DNA from: CAZCTC01 sp964501335
GTDB taxonomy: Bacteria > Chloroflexota > Anaerolineae > B4-G1 > SLSP01
Direction of reading: 5' to 3'
DNA length: 21,298 nt
NCBI GenBank assembly: GCA_964501335.1
Contig: CAZCTC010000106.1
Coordinates: forward strand, 1 to 21,298
Shown: positions 7,396-15,325 of the stretch, one piece after another
Layout of the letters: every line of letters starts with the position of its first letter
How positions within the stretch are numbered: the stretch's first letter is position 1
Made by a program: the position numbers and the translations under genes
The notes under the pieces: generated by a model
Database searches by the model: none
What the model saw: the letters and a program-made list of their open reading frames with translations, nothing else
Told to the model about the DNA's origin: nothing

Positions 7396-8217
7396 TTATA
7401 CTTTCTGGCAGTCGCTACAGTAGTAGATGCTGCCGCCGAGGTAGGCTTCCTTTTTGACGATGGTGCCGCATTCAGGGCAGGGGAGGCCGACGGTGTTTTT
7501 GCTCATGATGGTGTGGTAGCCACCGAGTTTTCCGAAGAGGTCGTATTCTGTATCGCGGCCGCCTTGCCCGGCCATCTGTTTGAGTACGGATTTGACGGCG
7601 TTGTAGAGGGCCTGGATTTCATCGTCGGAAAGTGTGCCCATTTTGCGCCGGGGATGAATCCGGGCGGTCCACAGGATGTCTTGCAGGACGCCGTTGCCCA
7701 GGCCGGGGATGCGCTGTTCGGTGGCAAGGAAGGCCTTGGCCGGGAGTTTGGGGGTTTTTTCGTCGAAGAGGCTGTTGAAGAAGGTCCGGTCGAAGCCGTC
7801 GGTCAGGGGAGAGGGGAAGGTTTTGGAGCGCTGGTAGCCTTCGAAATCGAAAGGCTCTCCTTCTTTGAAGCAGAGCATTCCGCCCCACATCTGGACGGTG
7901 GCGACGAGGGAGCTGTGGTCGTCGAATTCGACCAGCAATTGGTGTTTGGGAGGCAGTTTTTCGTCGGCGGGATAGTGGCGCAGGCTGGTGCTGAGGACGA
8001 GGCGCATCTCGTCGGCCTGGATTTCGACGACGCTGGCGCAGGCGGTGGCTCCCTGGACGGTTTTTCCGGCCAGCCGGTCGTTGTAGGCGGCCGGGTCGCC
8101 GGTGTACCAGGCGAATTTGTGGGGAGACTGGTTGGCGATGACTCTTTCGATGCGTTTGTTGCTGTAGGTTTCGGCGAGCTGGTGGGCTATGTGAATGGCT
8201 TCTGGCAGTTCTTGCAT
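7396..8217 (-). CDS. Fpg/Nei-family DNA glycosylase lacking the N-terminal proline
   Basis: 273-residue protein of the formamidopyrimidine-DNA glycosylase / endonuclease VIII fold, a base-excision repair family. Visible parts: N-terminal MQELPEA, the helix-two-turn-helix region with ATEQRIPGLGNGVLQDILW (about 163-182) and a C-terminal zinc finger with C247, C250, C267, C270. In classical Fpg/Nei, Pro2 is the Schiff-base nucleophile; here residue 2 is Gln, while Glu3 is kept. The zinc-finger Arg is also replaced (GGSIYYC instead of GRSTxxC). A branch with MIELPEA-type starts is known to me, so this may be a family trait rather than damage. AGGAGG precedes ATG 8217. The stop codon of the upstream paralog 2 is 40 nt away, which suggests co-transcription. 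Substrate unknown. Confidence 0.85.
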   Translation of the reverse strand: MQELPEAIHIAHQLAETYSNKRIERVIANQSPHKFAWYTGDPAAYNDRLAGKTVQGATACASVVEIQADEMRLVLSTSLRHYPADEKLPPKHQLLVEFDDHSSLVATVQMWGGMLCFKEGEPFDFEGYQRSKTFPSPLTDGFDRTFFNSLFDEKTPKLPAKAFLATEQRIPGLGNGVLQDILWTARIHPRRKMGTLSDDEIQALYNAVKSVLKQMAGQGGRDTEYDLFGKLGGYHTIMSKNTVGLPCPECGTIVKKEAYLGGSIYYCSDCQKV

Positions 8218-8257
8218 GGCATAATCCTCCTGATGATATTTTTTGTCCTATAGTTTT

Positions 8258-9214
8258 TTAGATTTGGGAGGCCGCGATTAAAGCGCGTACATTTCTGACG
8301 GCAACTTCGACCATGGATTCTTCTGCCAGGTAGGGGATTCTTAGTTTTTGGGCGATGGCAATCATGGTTTCTGTGTCGGGATTTCCGTCGAGAAGCTGTT
8401 GGGTTTCTGCTTCTGTCATATCTTCAAGTTGTTGAGTTTTTTGCATGGGAAGATGGTTGGCGGGGCAGGGGGCCTGGCATTTCATACATCCTATTACGGT
8501 GTGGTGCATATTGGTCGGAATCCAGGCCGGTATTTCACCGGGGATTTCATTGTAGAGAGGCAGACAGCGATTCACGTGGATAACGAATTCTTCTTCGCGG
8601 ATGGCCTGAGTCGGGCAATGGGTAAGGCAGATGCGGCATTTTTCGCACAGGTCCATCTTTTTTATTTCCTGCCAGTGATCGGTCTCGAAGGGGTAGTCTG
8701 TTAAAAAGGCATGTAAGGTGAAGAAGCTACCCATCCCGTCTACATAACTGATGTTGTTGCGGCCGTAGCGGGCCAATCCGCTGCGGGCTGCCAATAGTTT
8801 AAGGTGATAAGTTTCTATTCTTTCGATATGATAACCCTGTTCCTGGATGATTTGTTGTTGAATTTCGTTGTATAGCAGAGTTCGGGTTAAATCGGGTTCG
8901 TAGTAATTGGGGGGGATGAGGGCTGGAATTCGGGCGTTTTGATGGTGGAAATTGATTGTCAGTGGAGGCAGTGCGATGGCCATGATCAGGATAGATTTCG
9001 CGGTGGTGAATTTTTCCGGAAGTGCGAAGGCCAGTGTTTGCATATACATTTGAAAGGTAGGGGCATCGTTGATGAGTCCAGCCGAACGGAGGTGTTCGAT
9101 GTCCTCTTGTAATTCGCCCAGATGTGTTATCGACAGAGTGCGATAGCGGTATTCGTAAGCGACGCCATTTTTTGTATGTAAGATCGAGGGGGTGTTTTGT
9201 CCTGGAGTGACCAT
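8258..9214 (-). CDS. QueG-like double [4Fe-4S] cluster protein (paralog 2)
   Basis: 318-residue paralog of the 6276-7214 product; much of the chain aligns without gaps (e.g. YGRNN, LTDYPFETD, CEKCRIC, KCQAPCPAN, VAVRNVRALIAA). Cluster ligands are C190, C193, C196, C200, C217, C243, C246 and C250. It is the first gene of a minus-strand cluster, behind a good promoter (TTGACC/TATACT). A weak GAGGT Shine-Dalgarno sequence precedes ATG 9214. Its codon use looks more AT-rich than that of paralog 1, so divergence or separate acquisition is possible. An exact reaction cannot be given; it belongs to the QueG-like Fer4 double-cluster group. Confidence 0.72.
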   Translation of the reverse strand: MVTPGQNTPSILHTKNGVAYEYRYRTLSITHLGELQEDIEHLRSAGLINDAPTFQMYMQTLAFALPEKFTTAKSILIMAIALPPLTINFHHQNARIPALIPPNYYEPDLTRTLLYNEIQQQIIQEQGYHIERIETYHLKLLAARSGLARYGRNNISYVDGMGSFFTLHAFLTDYPFETDHWQEIKKMDLCEKCRICLTHCPTQAIREEEFVIHVNRCLPLYNEIPGEIPAWIPTNMHHTVIGCMKCQAPCPANHLPMQKTQQLEDMTEAETQQLLDGNPDTETMIAIAQKLRIPYLAEESMVEVAVRNVRALIAASQI

Positions 9215-9250
9215 TTTTTACCTCGTATTTTGAAAGACATTGTTTATCTA

Positions 9251-9278
9251 AGTATATACAATCCGGGTTATAGGTCAA
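9251..9278 (-). promoter_or_regulatory. Sigma-70 promoter for the QueG-like/glycosylase cluster
   Basis: On the minus strand: TTGACC (9278-9273), a 16-nt spacer and TATACT (9256-9251), about 37 nt from the ATG of the 9214 gene. It matches five of six consensus bases in each box. Confidence 0.75.
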
Positions 9279-9326
9279 ATGTTCTTATTGAGGGGCTGCG
9301 CGGCTCTTATATCTCTCCTACTCCCC

Positions 9327-9538
9327 ATATCAGGCAACTTAAGGCGATGCGCCGATAGATCCCAGCCTTGTAGCGTCCCGCAAAGGGCCCTTTTCCCGCA
9401 AGGCACGCCGCGCAGGATGCTACGCAGGGAGAGAGTTTTCTTATTCATTTTTTCGCACTGACAGTGCGAAAAAATGGGCTTTTTCTTCCCCACTTTTCCG
9501 GGTGATTGCTATTGCAAATGGCTTAAGTTGCCTGATAT
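9327..9538 (+). mobile_element. Complete modular element with perfect 17-bp terminal inverted repeats
   Basis: ATATCAGGCAACTTAAG (9327-9343) is repeated exactly in inverse orientation at 9522-9538. Inside lie the core GTCCCGCAAAGG (9375), CAGGGAGAGAG, and a palindrome with 14-bp arms (9446-9459, 9463-9476) around GAC, then GGGCTTTTTC. CCTACTCCCC occurs directly outside the left end (9317-9326) and again 4 nt outside the right end (9543-9552), like an imperfect target duplication. At 212 bp with no reading frame it fits a non-autonomous MITE-like element and gives the likely true ends of the family. It sits between divergent genes. Confidence 0.7.
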
Positions 9539-9591
9539 CCCCCCTACTCCCCTTTTCACCTGGTCATATATAAAGCCTTTTGATTTAAGGT

Positions 9592-9597
9592 TATAAT
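9592..9597 (+). promoter_or_regulatory. Candidate -10 box for the CAP-domain gene
   Basis: A perfect TATAAT lies 45 nt upstream of the ATG at 9642. No convincing -35 box is present at 16-18 nt, so the assignment rests on the -10 and its position. Confidence 0.4.
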
Positions 9598-9641
9598 GGT
9601 TAATGTGAAACTAACCCTTTTTAAACATAAGGAGTCGGGCG

Positions 9642-11423
9642 ATGAAAAGGCTCATGGCGGCAGGGTTTATTCTGGCGGTGGTACTGGTCTCCTATGGAAC
9701 TGTGTTGGCGGGGGCGGATGGGCCGCCGGCGCAGCCCGGGGATATGGTCTATCGGGAGATGTTGACTGTTTATTACGGCAATCTGGCCCGGCGCAGCAAT
9801 GGAGTCCCGCCGCTGCGGTGGAATGCGTCGATGACTTCGGCCTCGCGCTGGTTTTCCTGGGATTCGGTGGCGAACCGTGCGCCGGGCTATTGCAGCCATC
9901 AGGATACGTGGGGGCGCTGGCCTTCGGAACGGGTGGCGGTTTTCGGTTATAAGGGGTTCGCCGGCGCAGAGAACAGTTTTTGCGGATTTATGGAGCCGCA
10001 GCCGGCTGTCGACGGCTGGATGAACAGTTCGGGTCACCGGACCAATTTGCTCAATGCCGATTATCGCGAGACCGGGATGGGCTATTATCGGGCTCCGGAT
10101 GGCGTGGGGTATCTGACCCAGGATTTCGGCAGTGAGGCGATCTATCCGCCGATGATTATCGACAATGAAGCGCCGGCTACGGCCGATGCGGCGGTGGATC
10201 TTTACATTTACAATCGCAAGGCGGGCGGCGGCTTTCGTGAGTTGGGTCCGGCGACGGAGATGCAGCTTTCCAACAGTTCCTGTCTGGCCGATGTGAGCTG
10301 GCAGCCTTATCAGGCAGAGAAGGCGTGGTCGCTGGCGGCCGGGCAGGGCTGGCGGACGGTCTATGTGCGGACCCGCGATGCGGTGGGGCGGACGACGACG
10401 GCCAGCGATACGATCTATCTGGGGAGCAGCCTGCCGCTTGCGGAGTTGGGGTTGCATCTGGGGGCTTCGAGTACGCCGGCGGTGACGATTTATGCTTTGA
10501 ATCGTAGCTGGCCTTATGTTCGGTTCAGTCAGAACTGGTTTGTAGACGATTCATATAGTTCGTTCGGGTTGAACTGGGGGAACGGCGAGCGGGTTGGCGA
10601 TGCGGCGGCCTGGGGCGGGACGGCTTACCGGCTTTATCCCGGGAATGGAGAATCGAATGCGTGGGTCTGGACCACCGACTTTTTCAAGGATTTACCGTTG
10701 ACGGCTTATGTCCGGTTGAAGGTGAGCAACAACAGTTCGACGGCGGAGGTGGCTCGTTTTGCGGTTAAGGGGGGCGGCACGGACTACGGTCCGCTCAGTT
10801 TGAAGGGGACGGATTTTGCCGCGGCCAATGTCTATCAGGAATTTCCGCTGGATTTTGTTTTTAACAGTGGCTCGGATGCTTTCCTGATTTTTAATTTCTG
10901 GCGTTCGGGTGCGGCGGATGTCTATGTGGATGGGGTGACGATCTATACGCGGCGGATGGCGGTGAGTTCGCCGTTGACCTGGCAGGTTCCGGACGGCAAT
11001 TATCGGGGCGGGGGGATCTGGCTGCGTTATGAGGATGCGGGGGGACGTTTTTCGGCGCGGGAGGAGGCGGTGCTCTCTCCGGCCTGGCTGGGTGGGACGC
11101 CGGCCTCTCTGCTTTTCATGGTTCAGCCCGGACAGACGCCGGCGGCTCAGGCGGTGATCGGAGTCCAGGGCGGCTGCGGGACGTTTAGCTGGACGGTGAG
11201 CGATGATGCGGATTGGCTTACGGTGCAGAAGGTGGGCACGGGGTTACAGGTGACGGCCGATGCGACCGGGCGGGCTGTGGGGACTTATTCCGCGACGATT
11301 GCTTTGACGGCGACGACGGAGGGGGTGCTCGGCAGTCCGCGGCAGATTCCGGTGACGCTGCGGGTGACGGAGCAGATCTATAAGTTCTATTTGCCGATTG
11401 GGGCTAAGGGGGCGACGCCGTGA
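9642..11423 (+). CDS. Secreted CAP-domain (SCP/PR-1) protein with BACON-like C-terminus
   Basis: 593-residue exported protein. A signal peptide (KR then a hydrophobic run, cleavage likely after GTVLA near residue 23) is followed by a CAP domain at about 35-165: LRWNASMTSASRW, GAENSF, WMNSSGHRTNLLN and ETGMGYY are the typical signature blocks. A middle region (about 180-260) looks like an Ig-like repeat with TVYVRTRDAVGRTT. About 280-440 resembles a carbohydrate-binding-like beta domain. About 490-580 (FSWTVSDDADWLTV...GTYSATIAL) looks like a BACON-type domain. The protein ends in KFYLPIGAKG, like the YLPLV tails of many Chloroflexota exoproteins. AAGGAG precedes ATG 9642. The role outside the cell is unknown; CAP proteins bind lipids or act in envelopes. 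Confidence 0.85.
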   Translation: MKRLMAAGFILAVVLVSYGTVLAGADGPPAQPGDMVYREMLTVYYGNLARRSNGVPPLRWNASMTSASRWFSWDSVANRAPGYCSHQDTWGRWPSERVAVFGYKGFAGAENSFCGFMEPQPAVDGWMNSSGHRTNLLNADYRETGMGYYRAPDGVGYLTQDFGSEAIYPPMIIDNEAPATADAAVDLYIYNRKAGGGFRELGPATEMQLSNSSCLADVSWQPYQAEKAWSLAAGQGWRTVYVRTRDAVGRTTTASDTIYLGSSLPLAELGLHLGASSTPAVTIYALNRSWPYVRFSQNWFVDDSYSSFGLNWGNGERVGDAAAWGGTAYRLYPGNGESNAWVWTTDFFKDLPLTAYVRLKVSNNSSTAEVARFAVKGGGTDYGPLSLKGTDFAAANVYQEFPLDFVFNSGSDAFLIFNFWRSGAADVYVDGVTIYTRRMAVSSPLTWQVPDGNYRGGGIWLRYEDAGGRFSAREEAVLSPAWLGGTPASLLFMVQPGQTPAAQAVIGVQGGCGTFSWTVSDDADWLTVQKVGTGLQVTADATGRAVGTYSATIALTATTEGVLGSPRQIPVTLRVTEQIYKFYLPIGAKGATP

Positions 11424-11495
11424 GATGAAACAGCGGCTTTCAAAAGGTTCTCGACCTGTGCGGTTGTTCATTATTGTAGATTAAAAACGGTTTTT

Positions 11496-11630
11496 GTGTC
11501 CCGCAACAGGTGCTTTCCCAGTAAAAAGCGACGCGCGGTGCGAAGCAGGGGGAGAGAGTTATTTTTTATTCATATTTTCGGCGGCTTCAGAAAGCCGCCG
11601 AAAATATGGACTTTTTTCAGAGCCGCCCCG
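11496..11630 (+). repeat. Modular GTCCCGCAA element, full core and CAGA-loop palindrome
   Basis: The core GTCCCGCAACAGG starts at 11498; GACGCGCGGTGCGAAGCAGG resembles the 1268 copy closely. A palindrome with perfect 17-bp arms (11571-11587, 11592-11608) and CAGA loop follows, then GGACTTTTTTCAGAGCCGCCCCGG. It lies between two plus-strand genes. The remainder of 11424-11755 contains no further gene. Confidence 0.85.
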
Positions 11631-11641
11631 GCGACGTGGGC

Positions 11642-11669
11642 TGTCTACTGTCTACTTGCTGCTGTCTAC
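11642..11669 (+). repeat. Heptameric tandem repeat, four units
   Basis: TGTCTAC, TGTCTAC, TTGCTGC, TGTCTAC follow each other at 7-bp period just after an element suffix. It is a short tandem repeat with no coding content, in the leader region of the acetyltransferase gene. Confidence 0.6.
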
Positions 11670-11755
11670 TTCTATACCATTTGTCTCTTGGGGTTCCTGG
11701 ATTACACTTCGGTTGGAAGTTTTAATCCCCCTATTTAATCCAGGAGGAGTTAACT

Positions 11756-12247
11756 ATGGCAACTCAAGCCGATGCCCAATCTGTGGTTGTCTCGTTGCGG
11801 GAAGTGACGGCGGAGACCGTCGTTCCGATCTGTAAACTCAGCCATACATTGTCGGCCGTGCAGCGAAAGGCGGTGGCCGACAATGCGATGTCGATCGCTC
11901 AGGCGCATTTCAGCAAAGAGGCCTGGTTTCGGGCGATCTATGCCGATGAGGAGCCGGTCGGCTTTATGATGCTCTACGACAATCCTGAGGAGCCGAAGTA
12001 TTATCTCTGGCGGCTGATGATTGCGGGGCCGCATCAGGGAAAGGGCTATGGGCGCCGGGCGGTGGAGTTGTTGATCGATTATGTCAAAAGCCGACCGGGA
12101 GGGACGGAGTTATATGTGAGCTGTGTCGAGGGAGAGGCGAGCCCGGAGGAATTTTACAGGAGCATGGGGTTTCAGCGGACCGGCGAGATGGAAGAGGATG
12201 AGGTGGTTTTGAAACTGGTGTTTGGCGGGGGCGACCATGGGGCGTAA
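11756..12247 (+). CDS. GNAT-family N-acetyltransferase (SpeG/BltD-like)
   Basis: 163-residue cytosolic acetyltransferase using acetyl-CoA. The pyrophosphate-binding motif HQGKGYGRRAV (about 92-102) is intact, and the fold blocks VSLREVT, PVGFMMLYD, YYLWRLMI and EEFYRSMGFQRTGE occur in order. Overall it resembles diamine/spermidine acetyltransferases, so a polyamine or other small amine substrate is plausible but unproved. AGGAGG at 11742-11747 supports ATG 11756. Its stop codon overlaps the start of the next gene by 11 nt, implying translational coupling. Confidence 0.85.
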   Translation: MATQADAQSVVVSLREVTAETVVPICKLSHTLSAVQRKAVADNAMSIAQAHFSKEAWFRAIYADEEPVGFMMLYDNPEEPKYYLWRLMIAGPHQGKGYGRRAVELLIDYVKSRPGGTELYVSCVEGEASPEEFYRSMGFQRTGEMEEDEVVLKLVFGGGDHGA

Positions 12248-13784
12248 ATGGGGCTGGTTGGTTTTGCTTCTTTTGCTGGCGGCCTGCCAGCAGCCGGAGT
12301 CTGCCCAGTCTTATCCTCCTGTTTCTGCGACCTCTCCGGCGGTGACTTTTACAGCCGTTCCCGGCGGCAGCTCAGTGCCGCCGACCCGGATGCCGGAGGG
12401 GCCGGTTTCTCCGACTCCGCCCGGCAGCTCTGTGATAGCGCCGACCGTCGGCCCGGTTTCGAGTAAACCGGTCCCTTCGCCCACTACGATTTCTTTTGCG
12501 GAGAACTGTTACGACCAGCCCTGTACGATTGAACTGATCTCGCCCGATCAACAGCGGCGCTGGCCTTTGATCTGCCGTTCTCTGGGATTGGATGTCGAGT
12601 GCGAGATCCAATTTTCCAACGGCCAGAAGTCGACCCGTTATCGCTGGCCGCTGAAGTGGTCTTCGACCAGCGCTTATTTATTGGTTCCGGTCGGGGGCAG
12701 CCATGATACCCCGGTGAGCGGTTATGAATTATGGAATATGGCGACCGAGACGCGCGAGAAAGTGTTTGATGTCGCTTTTTCCGGTTATGCGGAATGGGCT
12801 CCGGACGGTCAGCGTGTTTTTTATCTGAGCCGGAGTTCCGGTTCCGATCCGGGGCGTCTGATGAAGATCGATCTTGCGGCGGGCGGGGAAAGTTCTACCC
12901 GGGAATGTCCCGATTTCCTGTTGGGCCAGATTCGCACTGCGGACGATTATCGTTTCTGGCTTTCTTATTGTGATAATGTGCCTGTACTTTCTAATGCACC
13001 GACCATTCTTTCTTTTACGGTCGAGCCCGACACGGCCAGCCCCGGCGATATGGTGACGGTGCAATGGAGCACGAGCGGCGGGGTCACGGCTTCGTTGCAG
13101 CAGAATGTCAACGGGAATTTTGCCGAACCGGTTGAGGTGGCATTGAACGGTTCGACTCAAGTTACGCTGGGGACCGATCAACGCGGGTGGGTGGATTTTC
13201 ATCTGGAACTGACCGGCAATGACCAGCGATCCGATATGAAGACGGCCTGGTTGGGGATCATTTGTCCGGATGCATTCTTTTTCACGTCTGCGCCGCCGCC
13301 CGCTTCGGCCGGCTGTCCTTACCGCCCGGCGGCCCGGATCCAGGCGGCGGAACAGGTTTTCGAGCATGGGCGGATGATCTGGATCGATGCGATTCCGGCA
13401 GAAAGCAGCCGTACGGGAAGTGCGGAGCCGTCCCGGATCTATGTCTTTTACGATCCGGGGGTCGTGGATGCCTGGGGCGTCTGGCAGTTCTATGCGGATA
13501 CCTGGGTTGAGGGCGAGCCGGAAACCGATCCGGCGCTGGTCCCGCCGGAGGGACGTTTCCAGCCGATCCGGGGCTTCGGCAAGGTCTGGCGGGTCACGCC
13601 GGAGGTGAGGAATCGGTTGGGCTGGGCGGTGGCGACTGAGACGGGGTATCGGGCGGATTATCAATGGGGGTCGGATTACTATTTTCAGGCCGGGAGCCTG
13701 TTTTTGAAAGCTGCCAGCGGCAAAGTGCTTAAGCTGGATGAGAATCAGGGGCTACATAGCTATTGGAGCATCTGGACGCCTTGA
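12237..13784 (+). CDS. Lipoprotein with Ser/Thr/Pro linker and Chloroflexota-type C-terminal domain
   Basis: 515-residue envelope lipoprotein. A short signal peptide ends in the lipobox LAAC (acylated Cys17). A Pro/Ser/Thr/Val-rich linker (about 20-80) leads to a propeller-like middle part with YAEWAPDGQRVFYLSR. An Ig/PKD-like segment follows at about 260-340 (ILSFTVEPDTASPGDMVTVQW). The C-terminal domain (about 370-500) contains FEHGRMIWID, IYVFYDPG, FADTW-like YADTW and IRGFGKVWR, a combination I associate with Anaerolineae lipoproteins of unknown function. ATG 12237 is preferred over TTG 12222 because it starts the signal peptide and overlaps the upstream stop. It is followed by a strong palindrome. 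Confidence 0.8.
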   Translation: MGRKWGWLVLLLLLAACQQPESAQSYPPVSATSPAVTFTAVPGGSSVPPTRMPEGPVSPTPPGSSVIAPTVGPVSSKPVPSPTTISFAENCYDQPCTIELISPDQQRRWPLICRSLGLDVECEIQFSNGQKSTRYRWPLKWSSTSAYLLVPVGGSHDTPVSGYELWNMATETREKVFDVAFSGYAEWAPDGQRVFYLSRSSGSDPGRLMKIDLAAGGESSTRECPDFLLGQIRTADDYRFWLSYCDNVPVLSNAPTILSFTVEPDTASPGDMVTVQWSTSGGVTASLQQNVNGNFAEPVEVALNGSTQVTLGTDQRGWVDFHLELTGNDQRSDMKTAWLGIICPDAFFFTSAPPPASAGCPYRPAARIQAAEQVFEHGRMIWIDAIPAESSRTGSAEPSRIYVFYDPGVVDAWGVWQFYADTWVEGEPETDPALVPPEGRFQPIRGFGKVWRVTPEVRNRLGWAVATETGYRADYQWGSDYYFQAGSLFLKAASGKVLKLDENQGLHSYWSIWTP

Positions 13785-13791
13785 GATCTTA

Positions 13792-13836
13792 TTTATTTTT
13801 GTGGCCGCCCCCTTTGGGGGCGGCCACAAAAATAAA
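13792..13836. repeat. Perfect 21-bp-arm palindrome after the lipoprotein gene
   Basis: Arms 13792-13812 and 13816-13836 are exact reverse complements around TTT, with core GTGGCCGCCCCC. T-rich sequence is on the 5' side and A-rich on the 3' side, as in the repeat family, but no GTCCCGCAA block or suffix is present. It begins 7 nt after the lipoprotein stop and may stop or stabilise transcripts, though it lacks the 3' T-run of a standard intrinsic terminator. Confidence 0.8.
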
Positions 13837-13872
13837 AAATTCAGGACACTGGATTTTGGAGGAATCGATACC

Positions 13873-15324
13873 ATGACTCGCGGTAAACTGGAAATTCAAA
13901 GCTGTCCTGCCTGTGGGGCGCCGTTGGAGGGGGAGGGGGAGCTGTTGACCTGTGCCTATTGTGGTCAACCGGTACGACGGGATCTTCCTCCGCCTGCTGT
14001 TATCGAAATTACTATCAACAACAGTCAAGTTGTTCACACCGGCGCTTCCGGAACGAAGCGTTCGAGGCCGGCAGGATGGACTGAACGATATATCAACCTT
14101 TTCGGGCGGCAGGTGAAGTTGATCCATCTGGCCGCGGCCGGGTTGGGAGTTTTTTTTCTGGGAATCCTGTTCTGGATGGGATGGAGATATTTTTTCCACA
14201 TTCCTTTTACCCGTTATAAGGAGATGGCTGTGGCGGCCGGTTCTCCGGATGGAGACTGGCTGATTTCGGCCCATGGATTGTCGGGAGCACATTATGGCGC
14301 TTTTTATGTGTGGAATGCCCGGACGGGGGGCCTGGAGCGTAAGATCGAGTTGGGAAAGGGCGTCGTCCCTGTGCAGGCGCACTGGAGTCGGGATGGAAAG
14401 AGCGTACTGTTGTTGCTCAACAACGGGAAGTTAGCCGCTTGGGATACTTCGACCTGGGCGGAAGGTGCTGCGGTTGACCTGGAAAATGCTACCGATGGGC
14501 TGGTCTGGTCGCCGGACGAGCAGGCGCTGGCCTCTCTCGATCGGCTGGGGTTTTTACGGGTGTGGGATGCGCAGACGGGAAAGTTGAAGTTTAAGTTTGA
14601 GGCGCCGATGCAGTATGCGATGAATCTGGATTGGGCGCCGGACAGCGGTCGGTTGGCAGTGGGAGGCGACGATAGCCGGGTGAGGATTCTCGATGCGGGA
14701 ACGGGGACGTTGCTGGGTGAGTATTTGAATACAGAGGTGATCTCTTCGACACTGCTTTTCAGTTCAAGTCTGGCGTTGCAGCCGCAAGAGTTTGTGGTGT
14801 GGGGAATGGATTGGGCGCCGGATGGGCGTTATATCGCCGTGGCCAGTCAAAGCGGCCATATTTTTATTCTGGACGGGCAGAACGCTGAAGTGAAATTCGT
14901 TTTAGAGGGGCATCGAGAGGAAGTGAGAAGTGTGGCCTGGTCGCCGGATGGCGCCTGGCTGGCGAGTGTGGGCGATGATTACAGTATGCGGATCTGGAAC
15001 ACGGAAAGCCGGCAGACAGAGCAGGCTTTCAATACGGGCTATCATCCTTATCAACTGGCATGGTCACCCGATAGTCAGTCTGTGATCGTCAGCGCCGGAT
15101 ACGGGGTCAGTCTGGTGGATGTGCAGGGGCATGCTTCCCGGTTGAAGGGAGAGGGGGGATCCTATGGGGATACGCAGATCATGGGATGGGCGGTGGATCG
15201 TTGTTGTTTTTCGACTCGAAAGGCGTATGCCGGCATTCTGGAGGTTTGGGAATGCGGGGTGGGAAGGTCGGCGCGGATCGCTTTGCCTTTTTGGGAGGTG
15301 CTGTGGAGTTTGAGATCGTTTTAA
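13873..15324 (+). CDS. Zinc-ribbon, single-TM, WD40 beta-propeller protein
   Basis: 483-residue protein. An N-terminal zinc ribbon (C11-x2-C14 ... C27-x2-C30) sits in the cytosol. One membrane helix spans about 82-106 (LIHLAAAGLGVFFLGILFWMGWRYFF). The outside portion has seven or so WD40 blades, each with W(S/A)PDG-type turns and WD/LD ends (e.g. LVWSPDEQALASLDRLGFLRVWDAQTG, cut here to its signature). This is one full propeller, likely a protein-interaction or sensing module. ATG 13873 has GGAGGA at 9 nt; longer readings would start inside the previous gene. Its TAA lies in the 8-bp duplicated target of the inserted element at 15326. Confidence 0.83.
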   Translation: MTRGKLEIQSCPACGAPLEGEGELLTCAYCGQPVRRDLPPPAVIEITINNSQVVHTGASGTKRSRPAGWTERYINLFGRQVKLIHLAAAGLGVFFLGILFWMGWRYFFHIPFTRYKEMAVAAGSPDGDWLISAHGLSGAHYGAFYVWNARTGGLERKIELGKGVVPVQAHWSRDGKSVLLLLNNGKLAAWDTSTWAEGAAVDLENATDGLVWSPDEQALASLDRLGFLRVWDAQTGKLKFKFEAPMQYAMNLDWAPDSGRLAVGGDDSRVRILDAGTGTLLGEYLNTEVISSTLLFSSSLALQPQEFVVWGMDWAPDGRYIAVASQSGHIFILDGQNAEVKFVLEGHREEVRSVAWSPDGAWLASVGDDYSMRIWNTESRQTEQAFNTGYHPYQLAWSPDSQSVIVSAGYGVSLVDVQGHASRLKGEGGSYGDTQIMGWAVDRCCFSTRKAYAGILEVWECGVGRSARIALPFWEVLWSLRSF

Positions 15325-15325
15325 G

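Noticed and set aside
7360..8253. 297-codon plus-strand reading frame opposite the glycosylase gene
   Set aside because: The minus-strand product is a clear Fpg/Nei-family protein; the plus translation is Gly/Val/Phe-rich with no recognisable domain.
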